NCBI GenBank assembly: GCA_012797915.1
Contig: JAAZOE010000154.1
Span: 1-9,890 of the forward strand
Direction of reading: 5' to 3'
DNA from: Candidatus Zixiibacteriota bacterium
GTDB taxonomy: Bacteria > Zixibacteria > MSB-5A5 > GN15 > JAAZOE01
Length of the DNA stretch: 9,890 bases
Positions 1 to 5,858 of the stretch are shown here, piece by piece (position 1 is the first letter of the stretch; every line of letters begins with the position of its first letter). Below the pieces are notes generated by a model. It did no database searches, had not been told where the DNA came from, and saw only the letters and a list, made by a program, of their open reading frames with translations. Position numbers and translations under genes: made by a program.

Positions 1-510
1 CTCATGCGCGGCCGGAACGGCGCAGCCGTTCTGATCGGCCTCCATATTGACATAACCGCCGTAGTCGGCGGTGAAAATTTTCGGGTTGGCATATACCAGA
101 TCGCAATCGGTCAGGTTGTACGATTGCGTTCCCCCGCCGCGTCCGACACCGAGGACATCTCCCTGCTGATCCATCCAATCCATATGAACGAAATTTGTTC
201 CCCGATGCTCGACCTGATGCCCCATCGAACAGTTATGCTGATAATCATAGGTCGTGGTGCTGATTTGCAGGCCGACCGCGTTGGTCGACACTTGTCCCAG
301 GGCAGCCGATATCGAACCCCTGGGCGCCGAAAACAAGAGCTGCTCGGACCCGCCGAACGAATAGACCGGGGCGAAGCGGGCCGGGAAAGAAGCCCGCTCG
401 ACTAACCTCGGGACCGGTTTGTCGGCGGCGATGATGGGACTGGCGGTAAGAAAACTAATGGAGATGTGAATAATAACCCCGAAAAGGGCCGATACCTGCC
501 TGCTGGTCAT
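1..510 (-). CDS. Secreted protein of unknown function, N-terminal part (runs off the left edge)
   Basis: The reverse strand is open for 170 codons from an ATG at 510 to the window edge, so only the N-terminus is visible. A strong ribosome binding site (GGAGGGAAAT, 511-520) touches the start codon and settles it. Residues 1 to about 29 form a signal peptide: TSRQ, then a hydrophobic stretch (VIIHISISFL), ending in a small-residue cleavage region IIAA before DKP. The mature part is rich in Ser, Thr, Gly, Tyr and aromatic residues and has three cysteines (in NCSMGHQ, DCDL and NGCA), which suggests a disulfide-containing extracytoplasmic beta-rich fold. I do not recognise the family. Large secreted beta-propeller or Ig-like proteins in this group of bacteria can begin this way, but that is only a possibility. 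It is transcribed divergently from panD. Confidence 0.72.
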   Translation of the reverse strand, partial: MTSRQVSALFGVIIHISISFLTASPIIAADKPVPRLVERASFPARFAPVYSFGGSEQLLFSAPRGSISAALGQVSTNAVGLQISTTTYDYQHNCSMGHQVEHRGTNFVHMDWMDQQGDVLGVGRGGGTQSYNLTDCDLVYANPKIFTADYGGYVNMEADQNGCAVPAAHE

Positions 511-519
511 ATTTCCCTC

Positions 520-534
520 CTGTTCGAAGAACAG
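520..534. promoter_or_regulatory. Perfect 6-bp inverted repeat beside the ribosome binding site of the secreted-protein gene
   Basis: CTGTTC-GAA-GAACAG is a perfect palindrome with a three-base centre, immediately upstream (on the minus strand) of the GGAGGGAAAT ribosome binding site. It could be a repressor operator or a small mRNA hairpin next to the ribosome site. It resembles a LexA box (CTGT-N8-ACAG) but the spacing here is seven bases, so I do not call it LexA. Confidence 0.3.
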
Positions 535-594
535 CACTCAAGGCGGCATATGGCGTGAGGTCGGGAAAGGTGGAGATGCCCTGCGTTCATTAGT

Positions 595-622
595 AATATA
601 CATTCTCAGAATCGGTATGCAA
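595..622 (-). promoter_or_regulatory. Candidate sigma70-type promoter for the secreted-protein gene
   Basis: On the minus strand TTGCAT (617-622) and TATATT (595-600) are 16 bases apart, giving a leader of roughly 80 bases before the ATG at 510. The -35 matches the consensus at only three of six positions. A perfect palindrome ATTCT-C-AGAAT (602-612) lies in the spacer, where a bound regulator would block polymerase. This is a prediction by eye; sigma factors of this lineage may prefer other boxes. Confidence 0.3.
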
Positions 623-701
623 CCGTTTTTTTGGACGGCGAGGACCGGACGGCCCAAAGGCCTTGTCGCGGAGCCGCTTTTGGTGAAATTCCAGAAACAT
701 A

Positions 702-729
702 TTGCCCTTTTCTGCGGTTTACGTATATT
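702..729 (+). promoter_or_regulatory. Candidate promoter for the panD operon
   Basis: TTGCCC (702-707) and TATATT (724-729) are separated by 16 bases, about 47 bases before the panD start. It uses the same TATATT box and the same spacing as the candidate divergent promoter on the other strand, which slightly strengthens both. It lies in the most AT-rich patch of the intergenic region. Confidence 0.33.
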
Positions 730-735
730 AACAAT

Positions 736-756
736 CCGCGGGGGGGCAACCCGCGG
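736..756 (+). promoter_or_regulatory. Strong hairpin in the panD leader
   Basis: CCGCGGG (736-742) pairs perfectly with CCCGCGG (750-756) around a seven-base loop GGGGCAA. The hairpin ends 19 bases before the panD ATG and lies just after the candidate -10 box, so it would sit near the 5' end of the mRNA. It could stabilise the transcript or affect ribosome access; there is no T-run after it, so it is not a normal terminator. The ribosome site between it and the ATG (GGTAGGTG, 761-768) is only moderate. Confidence 0.4.
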
Positions 757-775
757 CAAAGGTAGGTGTTTCAAA

Positions 776-1126
776 ATGACCATTACGCTGTTACGGGCCA
801 AAATACACCGCGCCACGGTGACCGACGCCAACCTCGATTACGAGGGATCGATCGCCATCGACAAAGAGCTGATCGACGCCGCCGGTCTGGCCCGGTATGA
901 GCTTGTCCATGTCGTCAACATCAACACCGGCTCGCGGCTGGAAACCTATGTCATCGAGGCCCCGGCCGAAAGCGGGACGGTCTGCCTCAATGGCGCCGCC
1001 GCCCGTTTGGGGGCCAAAGGCGACAAAGTCATCATCCTGGCCTATGCCCAGTTTTCTCCCGAGGAAGCCCGCTGGTTCAAGCCCGCCATTATACATGTCG
1101 ATAAGAATAACAAGGTAGTTTCCTGA
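776..1126 (+). CDS. panD: Aspartate 1-decarboxylase (PanD proenzyme)
   Basis: This cytoplasmic pyruvoyl enzyme decarboxylates L-aspartate to beta-alanine, the precursor joined to pantoate to make pantothenate and CoA. The 116-residue product is close to the usual length of about 120-127. The self-cleavage site Gly24-Ser25 is intact in YEGSIAID (22-29), and Ser25 would become the pyruvoyl group. The key Arg54 and Tyr58 are in SRLETY (53-58), and Asn72 is in NGAAARLG (72-79), all at the positions known from the E. coli enzyme. Lys9 is also present. The start at 776 (MTITLLRAK) is the family start; the longer open frame from 617 adds a non-homologous stretch. Its stop overlaps the next gene by one base (TGATG), so the two are almost certainly co-transcribed and translationally coupled. 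No panZ or other maturation factor is in view. Confidence 0.97.
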   Translation: MTITLLRAKIHRATVTDANLDYEGSIAIDKELIDAAGLARYELVHVVNINTGSRLETYVIEAPAESGTVCLNGAAARLGAKGDKVIILAYAQFSPEEARWFKPAIIHVDKNNKVVS

Positions 1127-1914
1127 TGAACGATATCGTCGCCGTCATCCTGGCCGCCGGCAAAGGCAAAAGGATGAAATCGGACCTGCCCAAGGTCCTG
1201 CATCCACTTTTCGGCCGGCCGTTGATCGAACACCTGGTCGACACCCTTATCTCGTTGTCTGTCAAACGTATAGTGGTCGTCGTCGGACATCGGGCGGAGT
1301 TGGTTCAGCAGGCTCTGGCCAAATACCACGGCCGAGTGGAATTCGTTCTGCAAAAGGAACAACTTGGGACCGGCCACGCCGTTTTGGTCACGGAATCGAC
1401 ACTGGCCGGATTCGCCGGCGACCTTTTGGTTTTGAACGGAGATGTTCCGTTTTTGTCGGCCGAGACGATTAAACGGTTGATAACGCTTCACCGACGGGAA
1501 CAAGCGGCCGCGACCGTCCTGTCGGCCATTCCCCCGGATCCGACCGGGTACGGCCGAATCGTCCGGATCGCCGGCGGCAATCTGGTCGACCGGATAATCG
1601 AACATAAGGACGCCGGGCCGGAAGAACTGAAAATCGGCGAAATCAACAGCGGTACATTTTGTTTCGATTCCCGGTTGCTCTTTTCCGCCCTGCATGACGT
1701 CAAAGACGATAACAGTCAGAAGGAGTACTATATAACCGACGTCATGGCCATCCTCCGCCGTCAAGGGCGGAAAGCGGCCGCCTGCCTGACTGAGGACCCG
1801 GATGAGGCCCTGGGGGTGAATTCGGCCGACCAGCTGGCCGATCTGGAACGCCGGTTTGCGGCCAAGGCGGGAATTTCCGCCACCGGAATCGGCCGCGGAC
1901 GTATAAGGAGTTGA
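1126..1914 (+). CDS. GlmU-type sugar-1-phosphate uridylyltransferase, N-terminal domain only
   Basis: The 262-residue product matches the nucleotidyltransferase half of GlmU, which makes UDP-N-acetylglucosamine from GlcNAc-1-phosphate and UTP for cell-wall precursors. Visible motifs are the signature LAAGKGKRM with PKVLH (9-26, catalytic Lys23), QLGTGHA (79-85), NGDVPFL (104-110, metal-binding Asp106), GYGRI (141-145), IIEHKDA (157-163), INSGTF (173-178), KEYYITD (199-205) and GVNS (230-233, second metal-site Asn232). It stops just after the linker helix (SADQLADLERRF). The left-handed beta-helix acetyltransferase domain of typical 456-residue GlmU is absent, and no continuation is seen in any frame downstream. 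So it either works with a separate acetyltransferase or acts on another sugar phosphate. The ATG overlaps the panD stop by one base. Confidence 0.9.
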   Translation: MNDIVAVILAAGKGKRMKSDLPKVLHPLFGRPLIEHLVDTLISLSVKRIVVVVGHRAELVQQALAKYHGRVEFVLQKEQLGTGHAVLVTESTLAGFAGDLLVLNGDVPFLSAETIKRLITLHRREQAAATVLSAIPPDPTGYGRIVRIAGGNLVDRIIEHKDAGPEELKIGEINSGTFCFDSRLLFSALHDVKDDNSQKEYYITDVMAILRRQGRKAAACLTEDPDEALGVNSADQLADLERRFAAKAGISATGIGRGRIRS

Positions 1915-1949
1915 GGACAATCGCGTCCGGCAGGGACGCCGAAAAATTG

Positions 1950-1978
1950 TTGACAGCATCGTTTGAGTGAGGTTTCTT
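1950..1978 (+). promoter_or_regulatory. Possible internal promoter before the exported-protein gene
   Basis: A perfect -35 box TTGACA (1950-1955) lies 17 bases before TTTCTT (1973-1978), a weak -10 (three of six). It is in the 90-base gap after the uridylyltransferase gene and would let the lower part of the operon, including rsfS, be transcribed separately. Confidence 0.3.
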
Positions 1979-2004
1979 GAGAACGTCCCGGGTATGAGGT
2001 GATT

Positions 2005-2502
2005 ATGAAACTGTACCGGCACATTCTGGCGACGATGGTTCTGGTCCTGATGCCGCTGGCGGCTCTGGCCCAGATGACCGATCAGGCCGAGGTCAAGCAG
2101 ATCACCGCCAAGTACGATCTGGGTTTGACCAAGCGCCCCTCCACGCCGTTCTTCGATCTCTCCCGTTTTCATATGACCCAATCCTATACCCTGGGTTTCT
2201 TTTCCGGAAGCGGCGGCTCCGCCACGCGCGGCCTGTACCGCAACACCATCAGCTACCAGCTGGCCGATCCCTTGCGGTTGACCGTCAGCATGGGGATTTT
2301 GCATGACCCGACCGCCCTGTTGAGCAATCGGGGAACGTCCAGCGCGACCTCGTTGTATCCCTCGGGCTGGCTGGACTGGCGGCCGTCGGAAAATTTCCGG
2401 ATGCTGGTCGGTTTTGAATCGGTCCCCGCTTCCTGGTATTACGGCAATTACGGTTACGGCGGTTATTATGGAATGGGGAGGTACGATCCTTGGAGCTGGT
2501 GA
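2005..2502 (+). CDS. Small exported protein with Tyr/Gly-rich C-terminus, likely envelope beta-strand protein
   Basis: The 165-residue product begins with a clear signal peptide (MKLYRH, hydrophobic MVLVLMPLAA, cleavage after LAALA-Q, residues 1 to about 22). The mature part has PFFDLSRFHMTQSYTLGFF (48-66) and then alternating hydrophobic/polar stretches (NTISYQL, LRLTVSMGIL, FRMLVGFESV) that look like beta-strands of an outer-membrane or envelope protein. The last 25 residues are dominated by Tyr, Gly and Trp and end in SW. I recognise the general type, hypothetical proteins beside LytR_C genes in this group of bacteria, but no function is known to me. The start at 2005 is chosen over the GTG at 1999 because GAGGTGAT (1996-2003), an excellent ribosome site, gives five-base spacing and the signal peptide starts there. 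Confidence 0.75.
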   Translation: MKLYRHILATMVLVLMPLAALAQMTDQAEVKQITAKYDLGLTKRPSTPFFDLSRFHMTQSYTLGFFSGSGGSATRGLYRNTISYQLADPLRLTVSMGILHDPTALLSNRGTSSATSLYPSGWLDWRPSENFRMLVGFESVPASWYYGNYGYGGYYGMGRYDPWSW

Positions 2503-2550
2503 TGCCTGCCGGCAGTCCCGCGTATCGTTGACTCTCCACTCACATCGCGC

Positions 2551-3093
2551 ATGAGTAAAGACCCCAAAAGACTGAAGGCGGATTCCGCCTACCGGATCAA
2601 ACGGGCCCGGAAAAAGAAACCGATGCGTCTGGTGGAACTGGCCATTGTCGTCCTGTTCCTGATCATCGTCGCCTATGCCGCGTCGTTTGTCGTGCAGGTC
2701 ACCAAAGGGTATTCGCAGGAGCGTCCGGCGGTCGAGTATTTCATCAATCTGCAAATTCTCAACGGCTGCGGCCAGCCGGGAATCGCCGGACTGTTGACCG
2801 ATCGGCTCGAACGACGGATCCTGAAGCCATTGACCGTCCGGGTCGTCGATGCCGCCAACTTTGACCATTTCGACGTCGACACGACCTTCCTCGTTTCCCG
2901 CACGGCCGATACCGCCGCGGTCAAACTGCTGGCCCGGCAACTGGGCCTGGATGACGATATCGCCTGTCGCGAACTGGAAGACAATTACATGAATATCGGC
3001 GCCACGCTGGTGGTCGGCAAAGACTACAAGCGTCTGCTGAACGGCCAACCGGCCGGATCGACGGCCGGCAACCCTCAACCAAGGAGCGACTAG
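2551..3093 (+). CDS. Membrane-anchored LytR C-terminal (LytR_C) domain protein
   Basis: The 180-residue product has a basic cytoplasmic N-terminus (RIKRARKKK), one transmembrane helix at about 27-49 (LVELAIVVLFLIIVAY) and an extracytoplasmic domain. That domain fits the LytR/CpsA/Psr C-terminal family: LQILNGCG (67-74), GIAGLLTDRLE (77-87), a middle section FDVDTTFLVSR (107-117), AVKLLARQLGL (123-133) and the end ATLVVGKDY (151-159). No LCP phosphotransferase domain is present, so it is a stand-alone LytR_C protein, probably with a cell-envelope role. The precise role of such proteins is not known. The ATG at 2551 has no visible ribosome site, so translation may depend on coupling to the upstream gene 48 bases away; a start at Met25 is possible but would remove the positive flank of the helix. 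rsfS follows 10 bases after the stop, an order also seen in related phyla. Confidence 0.85.
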   Translation: MSKDPKRLKADSAYRIKRARKKKPMRLVELAIVVLFLIIVAYAASFVVQVTKGYSQERPAVEYFINLQILNGCGQPGIAGLLTDRLERRILKPLTVRVVDAANFDHFDVDTTFLVSRTADTAAVKLLARQLGLDDDIACRELEDNYMNIGATLVVGKDYKRLLNGQPAGSTAGNPQPRSD

Positions 3094-3103
3094 AAGTCCG
3101 CTG

Positions 3104-3445
3104 ATGACACCGCTTGCTCTCGCCCGCGCCGCAGGAAAGCTGGCCTTATCCAAAAAAGGATTCGACGTCAAGATTCTCAAATTGAGGAAAATCTCCTCGG
3201 TCTGTGATTACTTCGTCATCTGCTCCGGCTCGGTGGATATCCACGTGAAGGCGATCACCGATGCCGTCGAGGACGGACTGCGCGCGAAGGGGATTCGGCC
3301 TTCTCACCGCGAGGGGGGCGGCGGCGCGACTTGGATGCTGTTGGACTATTTCGACGTCGTGGTCCACGTCTTCACCGAGGACGCACGACGGTTTTACGCG
3401 CTGGAAAAGCTCTGGGGCGACGCCCCGATCGAGACGCTGGACTAG
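3104..3445 (+). CDS. rsfS: Ribosomal silencing factor RsfS
   Basis: RsfS (RsfS/YbeB/IojAP family) binds ribosomal protein uL14 on the 50S subunit and blocks joining with 30S, lowering translation when nutrients are short. The 113-residue length is typical. Diagnostic motifs are ALSKKGFDVKILKL (14-27), CDYFVICSGS (34-43), HREGGGGATWMLLDYFDVVV (69-88) and FYALEKLWGDAP (97-108). The gene starts 10 bases after the LytR_C stop; the nearest purine-rich site (AAGGAG, 3081-3086) is 17 bases from the ATG, further than ideal, so coupling is likely. It is usually near nadD or obg in other bacteria, but here it directly precedes rho. Confidence 0.95.
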   Translation: MTPLALARAAGKLALSKKGFDVKILKLRKISSVCDYFVICSGSVDIHVKAITDAVEDGLRAKGIRPSHREGGGGATWMLLDYFDVVVHVFTEDARRFYALEKLWGDAPIETLD

Positions 3446-3456
3446 CGCATCGGGGG

Positions 3457-3481
3457 CGCGCCGGGCGGACCGCCCGACGCG
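3457..3481 (+). promoter_or_regulatory. GC-rich hairpin between rsfS and rho (rho leader)
   Basis: CGCG (3457-3460) and CGGGC (3462-3466) pair with GCCCG (3472-3476) and CGCG (3478-3481) around loop GGACC, with one C/A mismatch. There is no T-run after it, so it is not a standard terminator for rsfS. Rho genes are known to be autoregulated through their leader, so this 90-base gap could hold a control element; no Rho-utilisation site is obvious beyond the C-rich patches. Confidence 0.35.
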
Positions 3482-3535
3482 ACGGCTCTCTCCGACAAAT
3501 AAATCGTTCTCAATACAACTGAGTGAGGAACCTGT

Positions 3536-4783
3536 ATGGATATCGCAACCCTGAAAACCAAGACGATTGCGGAACTGCTCAAGATCGCCGAGGAGCTGGA
3601 CATTCCCGGCGTCTCCGGTCTGCGCAAATCGGAACTGATCTTCAAGATTCTGGAGTCGCAATCCTCCCAGAACGGCCTGATCTTCGCCGAGGGGGTGCTG
3701 GAAATTCTCGACGAGGGGTACGGCTTCTTGCGTTCCCCCGATTACAACTACCAGCCCGGTCCCGACGACATCTATGTCTCCCCCTCGCAGATCAAGCGGT
3801 TCGACCTCCGCACCGGCGACACCATCTCCGGCCAGGTCCGTCCGCCGAAGGAATCGGAGCGGTATTTCGCCCTGCTCAAGATCGAGGCCATCAACACCGA
3901 GGCGCCCGAGGTGGCCAAGCACAAGACCCTGTTCGACAATCTCACCCCACTCTACCCGGAGGTGGCCTTCAACCTCGAAACCAATCCCGAGGAACTGACC
4001 ACCCGGATCATCGACCTGATGTGTCCCATCGGCAAGGGGCAGCGCGCCCTGATCACCTCGCCGCCCAAGGCCGGCAAGACCATCATCCTGCAGAAGATCG
4101 CCAACGCCATCACCACCAACCATCCCGAAGTCAAGCTGATCGTGCTGCTCATCGATGAACGCCCCGAGGAAGTCACCGACATGAAGCGGTCGGTCAAGGG
4201 GGAAGTCGTTTCATCGACCTTCGACGAGCCGGCCGACCGGCACGTGCAGGTGGCCGACATGGTCCTGGAGAAAGCCAAGCGGCTGGTGGAGCATCAGCAT
4301 CACGTCGTCATCCTGCTCGATTCGGTCACCCGTCTGGCCCGCGCCCACAACGCGGTCGTGCCGCATTCGGGCAAGATTCTTTCCGGCGGCGTGGATTCCA
4401 ACGCCCTGCACAAACCGAAACGGTTCTTCGGCGCCGCCCGCAACATCGAGGAGGGCGGATCACTGACGATTATCGCCACGGCGTTGATCGAGACCGGCAG
4501 CCGGATGGACGAGGTCATCTTCGAGGAGTTCAAGGGCACCGGCAACATGGAAATGGTGCTGGATCGCCGCATCTCCGACCGCCGCATCTTCCCGGCCATG
4601 GACATCAACCGCTCCTCGACCCGCAAGGAAGAGCTGCTGCAGCCCGCCGAGGTGCTGAACAAGGTCTGGATTCTGCGCAAGTTCCTGGCCGAGATGAACC
4701 CAATCGAGGCGATGGAGTTTTTGCTCGACCGGATGAAAAAGACCAAGAGCAACAAGAAATTCCTCGAGTCGATGAAGAGTTAA
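3536..4783 (+). CDS. rho: Transcription termination factor Rho
   Basis: Rho is the hexameric RNA-dependent ATPase/translocase that loads on C-rich unstructured RNA and ends transcription. The 415-residue protein matches the usual short form (E. coli 419). It has the N-terminal Rho_N helix bundle (1-42), the cold-shock-like RNA-binding fold with GYGFLRS (61-67) and DIYVSPSQIKRFDL (78-91), Walker A SPPKAGKT (175-182), DERPEEV (207-213), Walker B VVILLD (257-262), the Q-loop region GGVDSNALHKPKRFFGAARN (284-303), the R-loop EFKGTGN (331-337) and the arginine-finger segment NRSSTRKEELL (358-368). All catalytic parts are intact. There is no long insertion between the N-terminal domain and the ATPase as found in some high-GC phyla. 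A ribosome site GAGG (3525-3528) lies seven bases before the ATG, and a hairpin begins within the stop codon. Confidence 0.98.
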   Translation: MDIATLKTKTIAELLKIAEELDIPGVSGLRKSELIFKILESQSSQNGLIFAEGVLEILDEGYGFLRSPDYNYQPGPDDIYVSPSQIKRFDLRTGDTISGQVRPPKESERYFALLKIEAINTEAPEVAKHKTLFDNLTPLYPEVAFNLETNPEELTTRIIDLMCPIGKGQRALITSPPKAGKTIILQKIANAITTNHPEVKLIVLLIDERPEEVTDMKRSVKGEVVSSTFDEPADRHVQVADMVLEKAKRLVEHQHHVVILLDSVTRLARAHNAVVPHSGKILSGGVDSNALHKPKRFFGAARNIEEGGSLTIIATALIETGSRMDEVIFEEFKGTGNMEMVLDRRISDRRIFPAMDINRSSTRKEELLQPAEVLNKVWILRKFLAEMNPIEAMEFLLDRMKKTKSNKKFLESMKS

Positions 4784-4806
4784 GTCGCAGGGGCGACTTC
4801 CGTTTT
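4782..4806 (+). terminator. Probable intrinsic terminator of the panD-rho run
   Basis: AAGTCGC (4782-4788) pairs perfectly with GCGACTT (4793-4799) around loop AGGG, followed by CCGTTTT. The stem begins inside the rho TAA. The T-run is short and interrupted, so strength is uncertain, but position and perfect pairing support the call. Confidence 0.55.
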
Positions 4807-4829
4807 CCATCACAGATGTTTTCCTGGTT

Positions 4830-4851
4830 GCGCACCCCTTGCGGGGTGCGC
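4830..4851. repeat. Perfect 9-bp palindromic hairpin downstream of rho
   Basis: GCGCACCCC (4830-4838) and GGGGTGCGC (4843-4851) are perfectly complementary around a TTGC loop. No T-run follows on either side. It may be a second, bidirectional terminator between the convergent rho and methyltransferase genes, or a copy of a dispersed palindromic element. Confidence 0.45.
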
Positions 4852-4884
4852 CGGGTGAGCGTAATTATATCGAAAAGTGATGGT

Positions 4885-4908
4885 AGGGGCGAGTGGGTAC
4901 TCGCCCTT
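4885..4908. repeat. 10-bp palindromic hairpin, REP-like, between convergent genes
   Basis: AGGGGCGAGT (4885-4894) pairs with ACTCGCCCTT (4899-4908), one G-T wobble, around loop GGGT; a short T-run (TTTC) follows on the plus strand. Its form (GTAGGGGC, short inner loop, GCCC) resembles dispersed palindromic repeats common in environmental genomes; it could also end rho read-through. A weaker palindrome, GCCCG with CGGGC (4923-4938), follows before the methyltransferase stop. Confidence 0.45.
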
Positions 4909-4955
4909 TCTGGAGATCAGCAGCCCGCCGTAACGGGCACCACTGACTATTGTGC

Positions 4956-5858
4956 CTAAATATCGTCGAATCGCAGGTTCTTTTCTTTGTCCCGCAATTC
5001 CCGCTTCGCCCTTTTTAGTGTGTCGCTTGTGTCGGGAAGTTCCGGCATTTTTCCGGCGAATATATCTTCGATGGTAACAATCTGCAAGACAGGGTACGAT
5101 TTCCGTCCCCCCGGCATTTTCCATTTCCCCAATTCAGCCGCTTCAGTAATCATTCCTTTGGTAGGCGGCTTGAGGGCCACAAGAATACCCATCGGTGCCT
5201 TTTCTCTCTTCAATACTTGTGCCAACGCCCGCACGTCTTTGGGGTGGTATCCGCCTCCCTTTACCTCGATAATGATGCGATGAAATTCCTTTTCAAGATC
5301 CTTAAAATATAGAAAACCGTCCATGCCGGTATCACCGCCCCCGGAACTCTTGTATGGTTGTCCCCCTAATAGCGATACCGCCCACGCTTCGAATTGAAAG
5401 GCCGACCGTTGGAATAATGCTTCTGCGTCCTCCGACGATGCGGGTTCACCCAACACATCGAATTTCGCATCGGGGAAATGGTCTTTAATGCGTTTCTTTA
5501 TTAAAGCAATTGCCAGAAAAGTAATATCGATTCCGATCCAGTTTCTATCCACTCTTTCTGCGGCCACAATAGCAGTCCCACACCCGCAGAAAGGATCAAG
5601 CACTACGTCGCCCTTATCTGATGAAGTCTCAATGATACGTTCGAGCAAGGCCACCGGCTTTTGGGTTGGATAACCAAGACGCTCCTTTGCTTGCGAATTC
5701 ACCGGCGGAATGTCATCCCATAATGATTGAAGCCCGACACCTTTCATATCCTCCAAGTAACGTTTAATACGAATGCCCCCCGACTTTGTGAAGTACAGCC
5801 TTCCATTTGCGTCCAATTTTTTCATGGTATCAACCGGGACGCGCCAAAGACTTTTCAC
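4956..5858 (-). CDS. DNA methyltransferase-nuclease fusion, C-terminal part: SAM-binding motif I plus PD-(D/E)XK (Mrr-like) domain
   Basis: This 300-codon frame (GTG at 5858 is only its first possible start) is the downstream part of the split gene whose front half is at 5855-6544. It continues the methyltransferase: target-recognition region (SLWRVPVDTMKKL, 3-15; IKRYLEDM, 31-38), GYPTQKPVALLERI (62-75), and SAM-binding motif I LDPFCGCGTA (87-96). This order, motif IV before motif I, is that of beta-class N6-adenine/N4-cytosine methyltransferases. From about residue 150 a separate domain follows: FQFEAWAVSLLGG, then GMDG (178-181) and IIIEVKGGG (195-203), a D-(x)n-ExK nuclease core with Asp180, Glu198 and Lys200, ending APMGILVALKPPTK and LQIVTIEDIFAGKMP, typical of the Mrr-like tail of this fusion family. 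It has no ribosome site of its own, so it is probably made only if the frame is restored. The region is visibly more AT-rich than its neighbours. Confidence 0.88.
   Translation of the reverse strand: MKSLWRVPVDTMKKLDANGRLYFTKSGGIRIKRYLEDMKGVGLQSLWDDIPPVNSQAKERLGYPTQKPVALLERIIETSSDKGDVVLDPFCGCGTAIVAAERVDRNWIGIDITFLAIALIKKRIKDHFPDAKFDVLGEPASSEDAEALFQRSAFQFEAWAVSLLGGQPYKSSGGGDTGMDGFLYFKDLEKEFHRIIIEVKGGGYHPKDVRALAQVLKREKAPMGILVALKPPTKGMITEAAELGKWKMPGGRKSYPVLQIVTIEDIFAGKMPELPDTSDTLKRAKRELRDKEKNLRFDDI

Noticed and set aside
520..534. LexA (SOS) box upstream of the secreted-protein gene
   Set aside because: The E. coli type needs CTGT-N8-ACAG, and here the spacer is seven bases; the Gram-positive type GAAC-N4-GTTC has the opposite half-site order.
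613..632. CGGT-ATGCA-ACCG followed by seven T as an intrinsic terminator
   Set aside because: The stem is only four base pairs and there is no plus-strand gene upstream that would need it; too weak to call.
617..775. In-frame N-terminal extension of panD to an ATG at 617
   Set aside because: PanD starts at MTITLLRAK; the extension would cover the candidate promoter and leader hairpin and is not seen in the family.
1042..3180. Very long open frame (712 codons) on the minus strand opposite panD, the GlmU-type gene, the exported protein, LytR_C and rsfS
   Set aside because: It lies antisense to five genes with recognised or well-supported products, has no motif I recognise and is rich in Gln, Arg, Gly and Asp, as expected from the complement of GC-rich coding DNA.
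3146..4123. 325-codon minus-strand frame opposite rsfS and the front of rho
   Set aside because: Same explanation: the opposite strand encodes unmistakable RsfS and Rho, and this frame shows only a biased composition (GL, DL, VG runs).
3523..4158. 211-codon plus-strand frame overlapping the start of rho
   Set aside because: It is the shifted frame of rho, with Arg/His/Pro/Gln-rich low-complexity translation and no homology.
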